Shown: positions 1-6,374, counted from the first letter of the stretch. The stretch: 9,721 bases of DNA from Coriobacteriia bacterium (GCA_900758075.1 CAAEQF010000061.1:1-9721); one strand, 5' to 3'. Program-made: numbers and translations. Notes: a model not told the origin generated them from the letters alone.

Positions 1-174
1 CTCCCAAGACTTCTGCGCCTCGTAGGCTGCCTCGACGGCGGCGTCGACGTCATCCTTGGTTGCCATGGGGAACTCGGAAACGACCTCTTCGGTCGCGGGG
101 TTGATGTTCTGGCGCATCTCACGATCGCCGTTGTCAAGGAACTCGCCGTTGATATAGAGCTGAACTTGCTTCAT
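1..174 (-). CDS. Aldehyde dehydrogenase, N-terminal part (runs off window)
   Basis: The 58 visible residues start with MKQVQLYINGEFLDN and include INPATEEVVSEFPMAT followed by DDVDAAVEAAYEAQKSW. This is the typical N-terminus of NAD(P)-dependent aldehyde dehydrogenases: the 'lyINGe' strand, the 'NPAT.e' turn, then the 'dVdaAVeAA..A...W' helix. The family oxidises aldehydes to acids with NAD(P)+. The catalytic Cys and Glu lie outside the window, so substrate and activity cannot be judged. The ATG at 174-172 is supported by a perfect AGGAGG (plus-strand 182-187) seven bases upstream. It lies 73 bases downstream of the FIST gene on the same strand, so the two may be co-transcribed, although a palindrome and a GATAAT box between them could mark a separate promoter. 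Family assignment is firm; the specific enzyme is unknown. Confidence 0.85.
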   Translation of the reverse strand, partial: MKQVQLYINGEFLDNGDREMRQNINPATEEVVSEFPMATKDDVDAAVEAAYEAQKSWE

Positions 175-210
175 GTACGAACCTCCTATTGACGTGGTTA
201 CACTGAAACC

Positions 211-239
211 ATTATCTCGAGCCAGCACGATCTGCTGGC
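211..239 (-). promoter_or_regulatory. Palindrome and possible -10 box upstream of the aldehyde dehydrogenase
   Basis: A 7-bp inverted repeat GCCAGCA-CGATC-TGCTGGC occupies 221-239, just after the FIST stop codon. On the minus strand it is followed by GATAAT (plus-strand 211-216), which resembles a -10 box, though no good -35 is seen. There is no T-run, so a simple intrinsic terminator is unlikely. An operator overlapping the promoter spacer or an mRNA hairpin are the alternatives; the role is inference. Confidence 0.35.
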
Positions 240-247
240 GCGATTCC

Positions 248-1414
248 CTAACCGAGTGCTGTGAACGACAGCATCAGGCCGCCTGCGGCGTCGAGGCCGT
301 CGTCTTCAAAGCCGTACTCGCCAAACGTGAACTCGGCGATGAACGGGACTCCGTCGGCTTCCTTGACAAACGCGTCGGCGACTTCGTCGATACGGTCGTC
401 GATGGCGGCGCGGCGCCCGCCGCAGTGCACGAAGAAGTACGCCGCGGGCTTGTGGCAGGTGCGTTCCTTGAGCTCTTCGGCGGTCTTGGAGACAGAGCCG
501 ACCAGGCAGTCGACGTCGCCTTCCATGCGGATGACGCAGGTCTTTTCCGTGACCTTGTTGCCGACGTTGATCGACAGGTCGTCGTTGCCGTTCATCGGGT
601 GGCGGATTGCGGTGAGGTCGCCGAGGCGGTCTTTGAAGCCGAGCGGACTCACGACGGACTTGGCGAGCAGGTCGCCGCCCATGAGCTCGTCGGTGGACAT
701 GCCGCGCCAGTCTGCGTAGACCTGCAGGGCGGGCTTGCCGTCGATCTCGACGATCTGGCGGTCGCCGCTCATCTTGGTGACGACGCCGAAATCGTCGGTC
801 TCGGCGTAGGCGCCCGTGAACTTGTTGGCAAACGGCGTGTCGGTGTAGAAGAACGCGACGACGCAGCCGTCGGCGAAGGCCTCGGCGCCGTTGTAGATCA
901 TCCAATCGCCGGCGATGGTATTGTCTGCGGCGCTTCCTCCGAAGAACGGCACGCGGCCGATGACCTCGGTGACGCCCTTGATGTAGTACTCTTCCTCGGC
1001 GGGGGAGGCGACCATGTACCAGTACGCAGGCGCCGTGTCCTTGCCGGCGGCCTTCATGGCCTCTTCGGCCAGCCTGTGGCCGATTTCGCGGGCGCTGGCA
1101 CCCGTCGAGCGCGCGGCTCCCGCCGTGCCGACGGTCAGGTCATCGCCGCCGAGTGCGAGGATGCCGACGAACGGCTTGTCTCCGCCGATGTAGCCTTCGG
1201 GCGTGATGATGCCGGTAAACGAGGTGTTGCCGACGACGGGGACGCCGGGAAGCTCTTTGGCGATGGCGCCGAGGAGCTCTTTCGAATCGTACTCGCAGGT
1301 GCCGAAAGCCCATGCGAGCTTGGCGTTGGCGATGCCCTTCGCGGCCTTGGAGGCGGCTTCCGTGCCAGCCTGCGCTGCCTGAGCGGCTGTTGATGACGCG
1401 ACGATACTTTGCAT
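248..1414 (-). CDS. FIST N- and C-domain protein (sensory/signal-input family)
   Basis: 388 residues with the hallmarks of the FIST family, small-ligand sensory domains proposed to bind amino-acid-like ligands. The FIST_N part spans about residues 30-215, with VPVVGNTSFTG at 58-68 and FFGGSAADN at 157-165. The FIST_C part spans about 235-385, with the linker motif IVEIDGKPALQVY at 221-233 and FTFGEYG at 362-368. No transmembrane segment, kinase, GGDEF or methyl-accepting domain is fused to it, so it is a stand-alone soluble FIST protein. The N-terminal 30 residues are Ala-rich and probably helical. The ATG at 1414-1412 has AAAAGGAG (plus-strand 1421-1428) six bases upstream. It sits between rlmI and an aldehyde dehydrogenase on the same strand. 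Family is confident; ligand and partner are unknown. Confidence 0.88.
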   Translation of the reverse strand: MQSIVASSTAAQAAQAGTEAASKAAKGIANAKLAWAFGTCEYDSKELLGAIAKELPGVPVVGNTSFTGIITPEGYIGGDKPFVGILALGGDDLTVGTAGAARSTGASAREIGHRLAEEAMKAAGKDTAPAYWYMVASPAEEEYYIKGVTEVIGRVPFFGGSAADNTIAGDWMIYNGAEAFADGCVVAFFYTDTPFANKFTGAYAETDDFGVVTKMSGDRQIVEIDGKPALQVYADWRGMSTDELMGGDLLAKSVVSPLGFKDRLGDLTAIRHPMNGNDDLSINVGNKVTEKTCVIRMEGDVDCLVGSVSKTAEELKERTCHKPAAYFFVHCGGRRAAIDDRIDEVADAFVKEADGVPFIAEFTFGEYGFEDDGLDAAGGLMLSFTALG

Positions 1415-1701
1415 TCAGAACTCCTTTTCTACATAACCTTAACGACCAATACGTGCCATTAACGCAACAGGCAAAACGCGCCTGGTAGACCCAAACAGTT
1501 CTAATTCAGTTCTCAAATCACGGGCTCGTGTTTGCACGAGCACTCAATCACTGCAGCTCATTATAATCCTATGAAGAGATAATGACGCGTCGGCGAGCGC
1601 CTTCTCACGAAATTGCCGCGAGCGGCGTGCCGGAACGCGCCCACGCGAGCGGTGCCCGCGGCCTCCGCGCGCATCGGATGCGGTGCGCTGCCGGGCAGTT
1701 C
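1415..1701 (-). promoter_or_regulatory. Intergenic leader of the FIST gene with -10-like box and hairpin
   Basis: This 287-base gap between rlmI and the FIST gene has no credible gene; the small open frames in it are shadows. It contains a perfect TATAAT on the minus strand at plus-strand 1560-1565. The box lies in ATTATAAT, so the plus strand also reads TATAAT at 1562-1567. No clear -35 is seen at 17 bases. Between this box and the FIST start is a 7-bp hairpin, GCTCGTG-TTTG-CACGAGC at 1524-1541, with no T-tract on either side. If the TATAAT is used, the FIST mRNA has a leader of about 140 bases containing the hairpin. No rlmI terminator is obvious in 1568-1701. Confidence 0.4.
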
Positions 1702-2976
1702 CTACACGACGCGGAAGATGAAGAAATCCAAGTAGTGCGTCTCCGGAACGCCCCACAAGATAGGGTGGTCGGGTGCCTGCTGGCGTTCCTCGACCTGCAT
1801 GAGCTGGACATTCGCGTCGTGGGCTGCCTGATGAATCGCCTTTTTGAGCAGGTCGGTCGTCATAAAGTGCGAGCACGAGCACGTCGCCAGGTACCCGCCG
1901 CGCGGCAGCAGGCGCATGGCGCGGTAGTTGATGTCACGGTAGCCGCGCATCGCGCCGTGCGTTGCCTTGCGCGTCTTCGCGAACGCTGGCGGGTCGAGCA
2001 CGATGAGGTCGAACGGGCCACCTTCCTCGCGCAAGCGCGCCTTGTCCGCGAGCAGCTCGGGAAGGTATTCGAGCACGTCTGCCTGCGTGAAGCCCATGCG
2101 ATCGTCGAAGCCGTTGAGCTTCGCGTTTTCCCGGGCGAGGCCGAGAGCCGTGGCACTGGAGTCGATGCAGCGCACGAATGCGGCGCCACCGGCTGCCGCA
2201 TTGAGCCCGAACGGCCCCACGTGCGAGAAACAGTCGAGCACGCGACGTCCCGCGGCGATTTGGCGCACGGCGCGGCGGTTGTACTTCTGGTCAAGGAAAA
2301 AGCCGGTCTTTTGGCTCTGCTCGATGTCAAGCCCGAAGACGATGCCGTTTTCGCGCACCTCGAGCTGGGCGCGGCCTTCGCCCTTCCACCAGCCCGAATG
2401 ACGCGGCAGCCCCTCCTTGTCGCGGGCGGGCATGTCGTTTCGCTCGTAGATGCGCTGTACCTGCTGGCCATCGGTCTGCAGGATGTCGAGCAACAGCTCG
2501 TAGAGCATCGGCTTGAGGCGCTCCATCCCGACGGTGCCCACTTGCGCGACGAGCACGTCCTCGTAGCGGTCGACAATCAGCCCCGGCAGGCCGTCCGCTT
2601 CGGAAAAGACGATTCTGCAACAGTTCGTGTCGGGCTCGCAGCCGGGCAGGGCGCGGCTGCCCATGCATGCCTTGCGGTGCTCCCACGCCCAGGTGAGCTT
2701 GCGACGCCAGAATGCCTCGTCGAAGCGGTCGTTGGCGTTGCGCGTGACGAGGCGGATACGGATCGTGCTGTTCTCGGAGATGAGGCCCGTGCCCAGGTAG
2801 GTGCCGTTTTCCTCCCTCACGTCGACGATGCCGCCGTTTTCCACGACGCTTCCGTCCAACGGTGCGGGCTCGACGCTTTTCACCTCGCCTGCGAATACCC
2901 AGGGGTGCCCTTCATGTATGGCGCGCGCGGCTTTCTTCGTGACGATTGCCTGGGGGAAGGGACGTTGGGTTTTCAC
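1702..2976 (-). CDS. rlmI: Class I SAM-dependent 23S rRNA m5C methyltransferase, RlmI-like
   Basis: 424 residues from the GTG at 2976-2974, chosen because AAGGAG (plus-strand 2983-2988) lies six bases upstream and the PUA domain begins at once. An upstream ATG at 3156 would add 60 residues unlike the family. Domains in order: N-terminal PUA domain (about 8-85, with KKAARAIHEGHPWVFAGEV), middle domain with FSEADGLPGLIVDRYED (124-140) and KTGFFLDQKYNR (223-234), then a Rossmann methyltransferase with motif I VLDCFSHVGPFGLNAA (246-261), motif IV LIVLDPPAFAK (324-334) and motif VI TCSCS (365-369), which carries the expected catalytic cysteine. RlmI of E. coli (396 residues) methylates C1962 of 23S rRNA. 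The same target is inferred; other COG1092 members differ, so the symbol is by family resemblance. Divergent from the NimA-like gene. Confidence 0.88.
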   Translation of the reverse strand: MKTQRPFPQAIVTKKAARAIHEGHPWVFAGEVKSVEPAPLDGSVVENGGIVDVREENGTYLGTGLISENSTIRIRLVTRNANDRFDEAFWRRKLTWAWEHRKACMGSRALPGCEPDTNCCRIVFSEADGLPGLIVDRYEDVLVAQVGTVGMERLKPMLYELLLDILQTDGQQVQRIYERNDMPARDKEGLPRHSGWWKGEGRAQLEVRENGIVFGLDIEQSQKTGFFLDQKYNRRAVRQIAAGRRVLDCFSHVGPFGLNAAAGGAAFVRCIDSSATALGLARENAKLNGFDDRMGFTQADVLEYLPELLADKARLREEGGPFDLIVLDPPAFAKTRKATHGAMRGYRDINYRAMRLLPRGGYLATCSCSHFMTTDLLKKAIHQAAHDANVQLMQVEERQQAPDHPILWGVPETHYLDFFIFRVV

Positions 2977-3167
2977 GGATTGCTCCTTGGGACGTGGGCT
3001 GCTTCTCGAACTGACGATACTCGCATTGTCGCATAACGTGGGCGGCGCAGATGCGCACGTGGTCGAGCGCGTGCGGCCCTCATGTGCCATTTGCGTGAGC
3101 GTTGTCATAGGATTTTGGGCAAACGACTGGTCGGACGTGCAGATGCACGGGCGCATTAGAAAGGGTT
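2977..3167. promoter_or_regulatory. Divergent promoter region of rlmI and the NimA-like gene, with palindrome
   Basis: This 191-base region must hold the promoters for both divergent genes, but I find no convincing -35/-10 pair on either strand. It contains a near-perfect palindrome CGTGCA-GA-TGCACG at 3136-3149, 18 bases upstream of the GTG of the flavoprotein gene, well placed for a repressor operator or a small 5'-leader hairpin. A related GCAGATGC word recurs at about 3046. Function is inference. Confidence 0.35.
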
Positions 3168-3653
3168 GTGAAGAAGCGCAAAGCCAAGCGGGAAATCAGG
3201 GAGTTTGCCGATATCGTGGCGGTGATGAGGTGCTGCGACGTGTGCCGGCTCGGGATTGTGGACGACGATGGGGTGCCGTACGTGGTGCCGCTCAACTTTG
3301 GGCTCGAGGCTGCCGAGGGCAAGGCGACGCTGTATTTCCACAGCGCGCTCGAGGGACACAAGCTCGACTTGCTCGCCAAGAACCCGCACGTGGGATTCGA
3401 GATGGACTGCGACCACAAGTTGCAGTACTTCTCCGAGAAATGTTATTGCACGATGGCGTACGCGTCGGTTATGGGCAAGGGCACGGTGCGCATGATCGAA
3501 GACCCCGACGAGACGCTGCATGCACTCGACGTGCTCATGGGCCAGTACCATCACGACGATGACGCGGGCTACAACCCGGCCGTCATCTCCAGGACCAGGG
3601 TCTACGCTTTGGACGTGAACGAGATTACCGGCAAGCAAAAGCTCCCAAAATGA
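3168..3653 (+). CDS. Pyridoxamine 5'-phosphate oxidase family flavoprotein, NimA-like
   Basis: 161 residues, the usual length for the NimA/Putative_PNPOx family of FMN-binding split-barrel proteins. Members include 5-nitroimidazole reductases, but most are of unknown physiological substrate. Visible motifs: CRLGIVDDDGVPYVVPLNFG (26-45), LYFHSALEGHKLDLL (55-69, the FMN-phosphate binding loop), VGFEMD (75-80) and the C-terminal ALDVNEITGKQ. Three cysteines near the N-terminus (22, 23, 26) form a CxxC. The GTG start at 3168 is the only start codon in this frame after the stop at 3108-3110 and gives the usual N-terminus. The AAAGGG purine run ends only two bases before it, an unusually short spacing. 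Nitroimidazole resistance cannot be inferred from sequence alone. Confidence 0.85.
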   Translation: MKKRKAKREIREFADIVAVMRCCDVCRLGIVDDDGVPYVVPLNFGLEAAEGKATLYFHSALEGHKLDLLAKNPHVGFEMDCDHKLQYFSEKCYCTMAYASVMGKGTVRMIEDPDETLHALDVLMGQYHHDDDAGYNPAVISRTRVYALDVNEITGKQKLPK

Positions 3654-3681
3654 ACCGATGCCCACGGCCCCTTTGGTTCAT
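3650..3681. terminator. Weak inverted repeat over the stop codon of the NimA-like gene
   Basis: ATGAACC (3650-3656) pairs with GGTTCAT (3675-3681) across an 18-base loop, and the stop codon lies inside the left arm. A-runs flank it, but there is no T-tract on the plus strand, so it is at best a weak terminator or a 3'-end hairpin. The adjacent region up to 3789 holds the promoter of the next gene. Confidence 0.3.
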
Positions 3682-3714
3682 AAAATGCGTAGCGAAAAGC
3701 AGTGGAGATGTGAC

Positions 3715-3720
3715 TATAAT
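3715..3720 (+). promoter_or_regulatory. -10 box (TATAAT) of the GGDEF gene
   Basis: A perfect TATAAT preceded by TG two bases upstream (TGACTATAAT) lies 69 bases before the ATG of the cyclase gene, in a locally AT-richer stretch. No TTGACA-like -35 is seen at 16-18 bases. Transcription would begin near 3727 and leave a leader of about 63 bases without an obvious riboswitch fold. Confidence 0.55.
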
Positions 3721-3789
3721 AGCAATTCGGTATTTCCATTACGCAGCATCGTTGCGAATATAGATTGAGGGATCGATTTCAAAAACCAT

Positions 3790-4944
3790 ATGCTCGTTGA
3801 CTTATCCGACAACATCCTGGTAAACGGCGTTTCCCTCGGCTTGGATTTCTTCGCGCTCGCCATCATGATCTTTCTCGCGGCAGTGTGCGTGCGCGTGCTC
3901 GGCCGCTCGCAGGCATCGTGCTACCTGCGCTCTGTCATCATCCTGACTGCCGCATGCCTCGCGGCCGACTTCGTTGCCTGGGCGTGCAGCGGGCTCGCCT
4001 CGCCCAGTGCCGCGGGTGTCATGGGGGGTTCGACGAGCCTCTACTTTTTCGTGCAGATCCTGATGACCGTGTTCTGGGCACGCTACGTGCATTTCCGTGC
4101 AGTTGGCAGGAACCTCTCGCCTCGCAGCTTCCTTTTGCTGTGCGTCGTCCCGGTGCTACTCACCCTCGTGCTGGTCATCTCGAACCCCTTCACGGGCTGG
4201 CTGTTCACCATCGAAGAGGGCAGTTACCGGCATGGGCCGGTCAACGGCGTGGTCGCCTTTTTCGTGGGCGCGTACGTGTTCGTGGTCTCCGTGTGGGTCA
4301 TCCGCTGCCGTTCCCACGAGCAGACCTACGAGCGGAGCATGGAGCTGCTGCTTTTAGGTTGCTCTGCGTTTCCTACGCTTGCTGCCGCGGTGTTTCAGTT
4401 TCTCGTCTACGGGCTCGCGCTCATCTGGCCGACCGTGGCGTTCGTCATCCTCGGCGTCTTCATCAACAGGGCTCAATTCGCCATTTCGCTCGACGCGCTG
4501 ACTGGGCTCAAAAACCGCGGCACACTCGACCGCCACCTCGTATCGCGCGTCTTCGACGACCCGGGCAAGAGCTGCGTGCTGCTCCTGTTCGACATCGACA
4601 AGTTCAAGACCATCAACGACACCCGTGGCCATGCGGCGGGCGACCGCGCTCTCCAGCGCTTTGCCGAGGGCATGAGGCGATGCTTCGACGAGCGTGGCGT
4701 GTTTCTGTCGCGCTATGGCGGCGACGAGTTCGTCGCGGTCTTTCCTCTCGAGACGCCCGAGCAGCTCGCGCCGCGCATCGCGCGATTCGAGGCGATGCTG
4801 CTCGAGACAGACGGCGTCGATGCACTCGACATTCCGCTGACGGTGAGCATCGGCATGGCGACGATGCCCGACGAGCGTGTCAAGGCCCCTGCAGACCTCA
4901 TCCGCCTCGCGGACGAGAGCATGTACGCCGACAAGCGTTCCTGA
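3790..4944 (+). CDS. Membrane diguanylate cyclase: 7TM sensor plus GGDEF domain
   Basis: 384 residues. The first ~228 hold about seven hydrophobic segments (roughly 15-35, 46-66, 82-99, 113-131, 152-171, 186-207, 212-227), with NPFTGWLFTIEEGSYRHGP between segments 4 and 5. This resembles the 7TM input modules found in front of GGDEF or histidine kinase domains. The cytoplasmic GGDEF domain follows, with DALTGLKNR (235-243), FDIDKFKTINDTRGHAAGD (267-285; Mg-binding Asp 268) and an intact RYGGDEF with GGDEF at 310-314, so it should condense two GTP into cyclic di-GMP. The inhibitory I-site RxxD expected five residues before GGDEF is absent. No EAL domain is fused. The ATG at 3790 has only a distant GAGGG (3767-3771), 18 bases away, so translation may be weak. 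Ligand of the 7TM part is unknown. Confidence 0.87.
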   Translation: MLVDLSDNILVNGVSLGLDFFALAIMIFLAAVCVRVLGRSQASCYLRSVIILTAACLAADFVAWACSGLASPSAAGVMGGSTSLYFFVQILMTVFWARYVHFRAVGRNLSPRSFLLLCVVPVLLTLVLVISNPFTGWLFTIEEGSYRHGPVNGVVAFFVGAYVFVVSVWVIRCRSHEQTYERSMELLLLGCSAFPTLAAAVFQFLVYGLALIWPTVAFVILGVFINRAQFAISLDALTGLKNRGTLDRHLVSRVFDDPGKSCVLLLFDIDKFKTINDTRGHAAGDRALQRFAEGMRRCFDERGVFLSRYGGDEFVAVFPLETPEQLAPRIARFEAMLLETDGVDALDIPLTVSIGMATMPDERVKAPADLIRLADESMYADKRS

Positions 4945-5019
4945 TTGCGCGATTCTCGGCAGGGCGCAGAAAAACTGGCCATGCCCCGTGAGAGGGCCGT
5001 GCCTTGCGGGGGGGCGTGC

Positions 5020-5913
5020 CTACGAGCGCACACGGGCGGGCTGCGTCAGGTAGATCTTTGCCTGCTGGGCCTCGCGGTGCTCGTTGAGCGCGCCGTAGGG
5101 GTCGTTGAAGACTTTCATCGAGTCATGGTGCGCCGAGCAGATGAGCGTGAGGTCGTATTTGCGCGCCATCTCGATGGTGAGGTCGGTGGGCACGGCCTTC
5201 GACACGATGATGGGGACGCCGGCGCGCACTGCCTTGACCGCCATGTCGGTTGGGATGCGCCCGCTCGTGAACACGATGCAGCCGGAAAGGTCGACTCCGT
5301 CGATGAGCGCGCTGCCAATGACCTTGTCGAACGCGTTGTGGCGCCCCAGGTCCTCGTAGCAGTACAGAATCTCGTGCTCGTTTGCCAGATAGCAGCTGTG
5401 CGCGCCGAACGTGCGCTTGTGCACCGGGGTATCAGATTCGAATGCGCATGCGAGTTCGAAGATGCGCTGCGGCGACCAGGAGCGCGGCGTGACGGGCTTG
5501 AGCTCCTCGTCGCGAAAAAAGTGGCTGTTGAGCGTCTTGTTGAAGGTGCAGCACGACGAGACCTCCTCGACGTGCGACTTGGACAGGTCGGCGTCGCGGT
5601 CGTGCAGGTAGACGAGCACGCGTGTCGCGTGCTCGCAGACGCTGATCTCTTCGATCTCTTCTGTGCCCGGGATCATTCCCTCGGTGAACATCCTGCCCAC
5701 GACCAGCTCGACGACGTGGTCGGCGGAGCACATGAGCGTCATGGTCGGCTCGCCGTTCACGAACACGCGGACCGAGTTCTCGGTTTGGACCTGGCCTGCG
5801 GTATCGCTGCAGATGCCGTCAGGCGTGACGAGCGTGTAGCTGTAGGATGTCTCGGCGTCGATGGGACGCGCGCTGTCGGTGATTCTCATCCTTGCCCCAT
5901 CTGTTCTTTTCAT
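5020..5913 (-). CDS. fdhD: FdhD-family sulfurtransferase for molybdenum enzyme maturation
   Basis: 297 residues from ATG 5913. FdhD passes sulfur from a cysteine desulfurase to the bis-MGD molybdenum cofactor of formate dehydrogenases and related oxidoreductases in the cytoplasm. Visible motifs: ENSVRVFVNGEPTMTLMCSA (45-64), HVVELVVGRMFTEGMI (66-81), YEDLGRHNAFDKVIG (186-200), TSGRIPTDMAVKA (216-228) and DLTLICSAHHDSM (254-266). At the place of the usual CxxC active-site loop the protein reads SSCCTFNK (119-126): one or two adjacent cysteines, but no second cysteine three positions on. Start choice is uncertain: ATG 5889 (289 residues) is also possible, neither has a strong ribosome site, and a GC hairpin abuts ATG 5913. 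It is convergent with the cyclase, 75 bases apart with no clear terminator. The selD remnant upstream fits a selenium/molybdenum maturation context. Confidence 0.85.
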   Translation of the reverse strand: MKRTDGARMRITDSARPIDAETSYSYTLVTPDGICSDTAGQVQTENSVRVFVNGEPTMTLMCSADHVVELVVGRMFTEGMIPGTEEIEEISVCEHATRVLVYLHDRDADLSKSHVEEVSSCCTFNKTLNSHFFRDEELKPVTPRSWSPQRIFELACAFESDTPVHKRTFGAHSCYLANEHEILYCYEDLGRHNAFDKVIGSALIDGVDLSGCIVFTSGRIPTDMAVKAVRAGVPIIVSKAVPTDLTIEMARKYDLTLICSAHHDSMKVFNDPYGALNEHREAQQAKIYLTQPARVRS

Positions 5914-5929
5914 GCCGGCACTCGCCGGC
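5914..5929 (-). promoter_or_regulatory. GC-rich hairpin abutting the fdhD start
   Basis: GCCGGC-ACTC-GCCGGC: six perfect G-C pairs and a four-base loop ending one base before the ATG at 5913. In the mRNA it would occlude the ribosome site of that start. This suggests either that translation begins at ATG 5889 or that the hairpin regulates fdhD translation. No T-run follows, so it is not a standard terminator. The remaining upstream stretch to about 6090 shows no gene and no clear fdhD promoter. Confidence 0.4.
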
Positions 5930-6091
5930 TCGTATGTTCGCTGTCGTGTCGTGCTGGGGATTATTTCACTTTTGACCTGCGCGTATCTCGACGCGACGGT
6001 AACGGGCCCGCAAAAGGGGCATCGTCGGATTGAGCGGCGGGACGTGTAACGCTTTGCAGGCATCACCACATGCGCAGGCAGACGGCCTGTT

Positions 6092-6108
6092 GGCGATGGG
6101 TATAATCG
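6092..6108 (+). repeat. 17-base direct repeat, copy 1, containing a TATAAT box
   Basis: The sequence ggcgatgggtataatcg is identical to 6642-6658, 550 bases downstream. It carries TATAAT at 6101-6106, the likely -10 box of the selD remnant; a weak -35 candidate is GCAGAC at 6078-6083. The identity covers the bases around the -10 box and does not extend upstream. Confidence 0.7.
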
Positions 6109-6188
6109 GGGTGCAAGCCCGCGCCCGCGAGAGCCATGGCTCTGCGAACCACGAAAGGAGGGCAGGGCATACGGCAGATGCCTGTTCG
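6107..6188 (+). promoter_or_regulatory. Leader of the selD remnant: palindrome and stranded ribosome binding site
   Basis: After the TATAAT at 6101-6106 the leader contains a perfect 14-bp palindrome AGAGCCATGGCTCT (6130-6143) and a strong AAAGGAGG (6154-6161). No start codon lies 5-12 bases after this site. The next ATGs are 6178 (wrong frame) and 6189 (selD frame), 16 and 27 bases away. GATGCC is repeated at 6177-6182 and 6188-6193, so a small duplication may have pushed the start away, consistent with a decayed gene. Confidence 0.4.
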
Positions 6189-6257
6189 ATGCCGTCGAGC
6201 AAGCCCATCGACGAAAACGGCCGCGTGCACCTTACGCGCATGGCCGAGAAGGGTGGT

Positions 6258-6289
6258 TGAGCCGCCAAGTGGAGTCCGGGTGACCTCCA
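6258..6289 (+). other. Selenocysteine codon (TGA) with bacterial SECIS-like hairpin
   Basis: TGA at 6258-6260 is followed after nine bases by a stem with 5' arm TGGAGTC (6270-6276), loop CGGGT (6277-6281) and 3' arm GAC-c-TCCA (6282-6289), with one bulged C at 6285. The apical loop begins 16 bases after the TGA and has a G in its second position. Both fit the described bacterial SECIS rules (loop 16-37 bases after UGA, a G in the first two loop positions). Coding on both sides in the same frame is SelD-like, which supports recoding rather than chance. Confidence 0.65.
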
Positions 6290-6374
6290 GGAAATCATGA
6301 AGAAGAACGCTCCTGCCGCCGACCCTGAGCTGCTGCTGAGGTTCGACACGAGCGACGATGCTGCCGTGGCCCCC

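Noticed and set aside
173..1393. A 406-codon open frame on the plus strand opposite the FIST gene
   Set aside because: Shadow frame; the minus strand carries recognisable FIST motifs and a good ribosome site.
1582..3036. A 484-codon open frame on the plus strand opposite rlmI
   Set aside because: Antisense shadow of a well-conserved methyltransferase; no recognisable domain or ribosome site.
3721..3789. Possible cyclic di-GMP riboswitch in the leader of the GGDEF gene
   Set aside because: The leader is only about 63 bases, with no GEMM core sequence or long paired stems.
4945..6033. A 362-codon open frame on the plus strand opposite fdhD
   Set aside because: Shadow frame; the minus strand encodes clear FdhD motifs.
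5914..6069. N-terminal extension of FdhD containing CPFCG, like a zinc ribbon
   Set aside because: The extension has no ribosome site, crosses a strong hairpin and precedes the normal FdhD N-terminus; a single CxxC is not enough for a zinc ribbon.
6180..6200. GTTCGATGCC resembles a tRNA T-arm
   Set aside because: No acceptor stem, D-arm or anticodon stem can be folded around it, and it lies at the selD reading-frame start.
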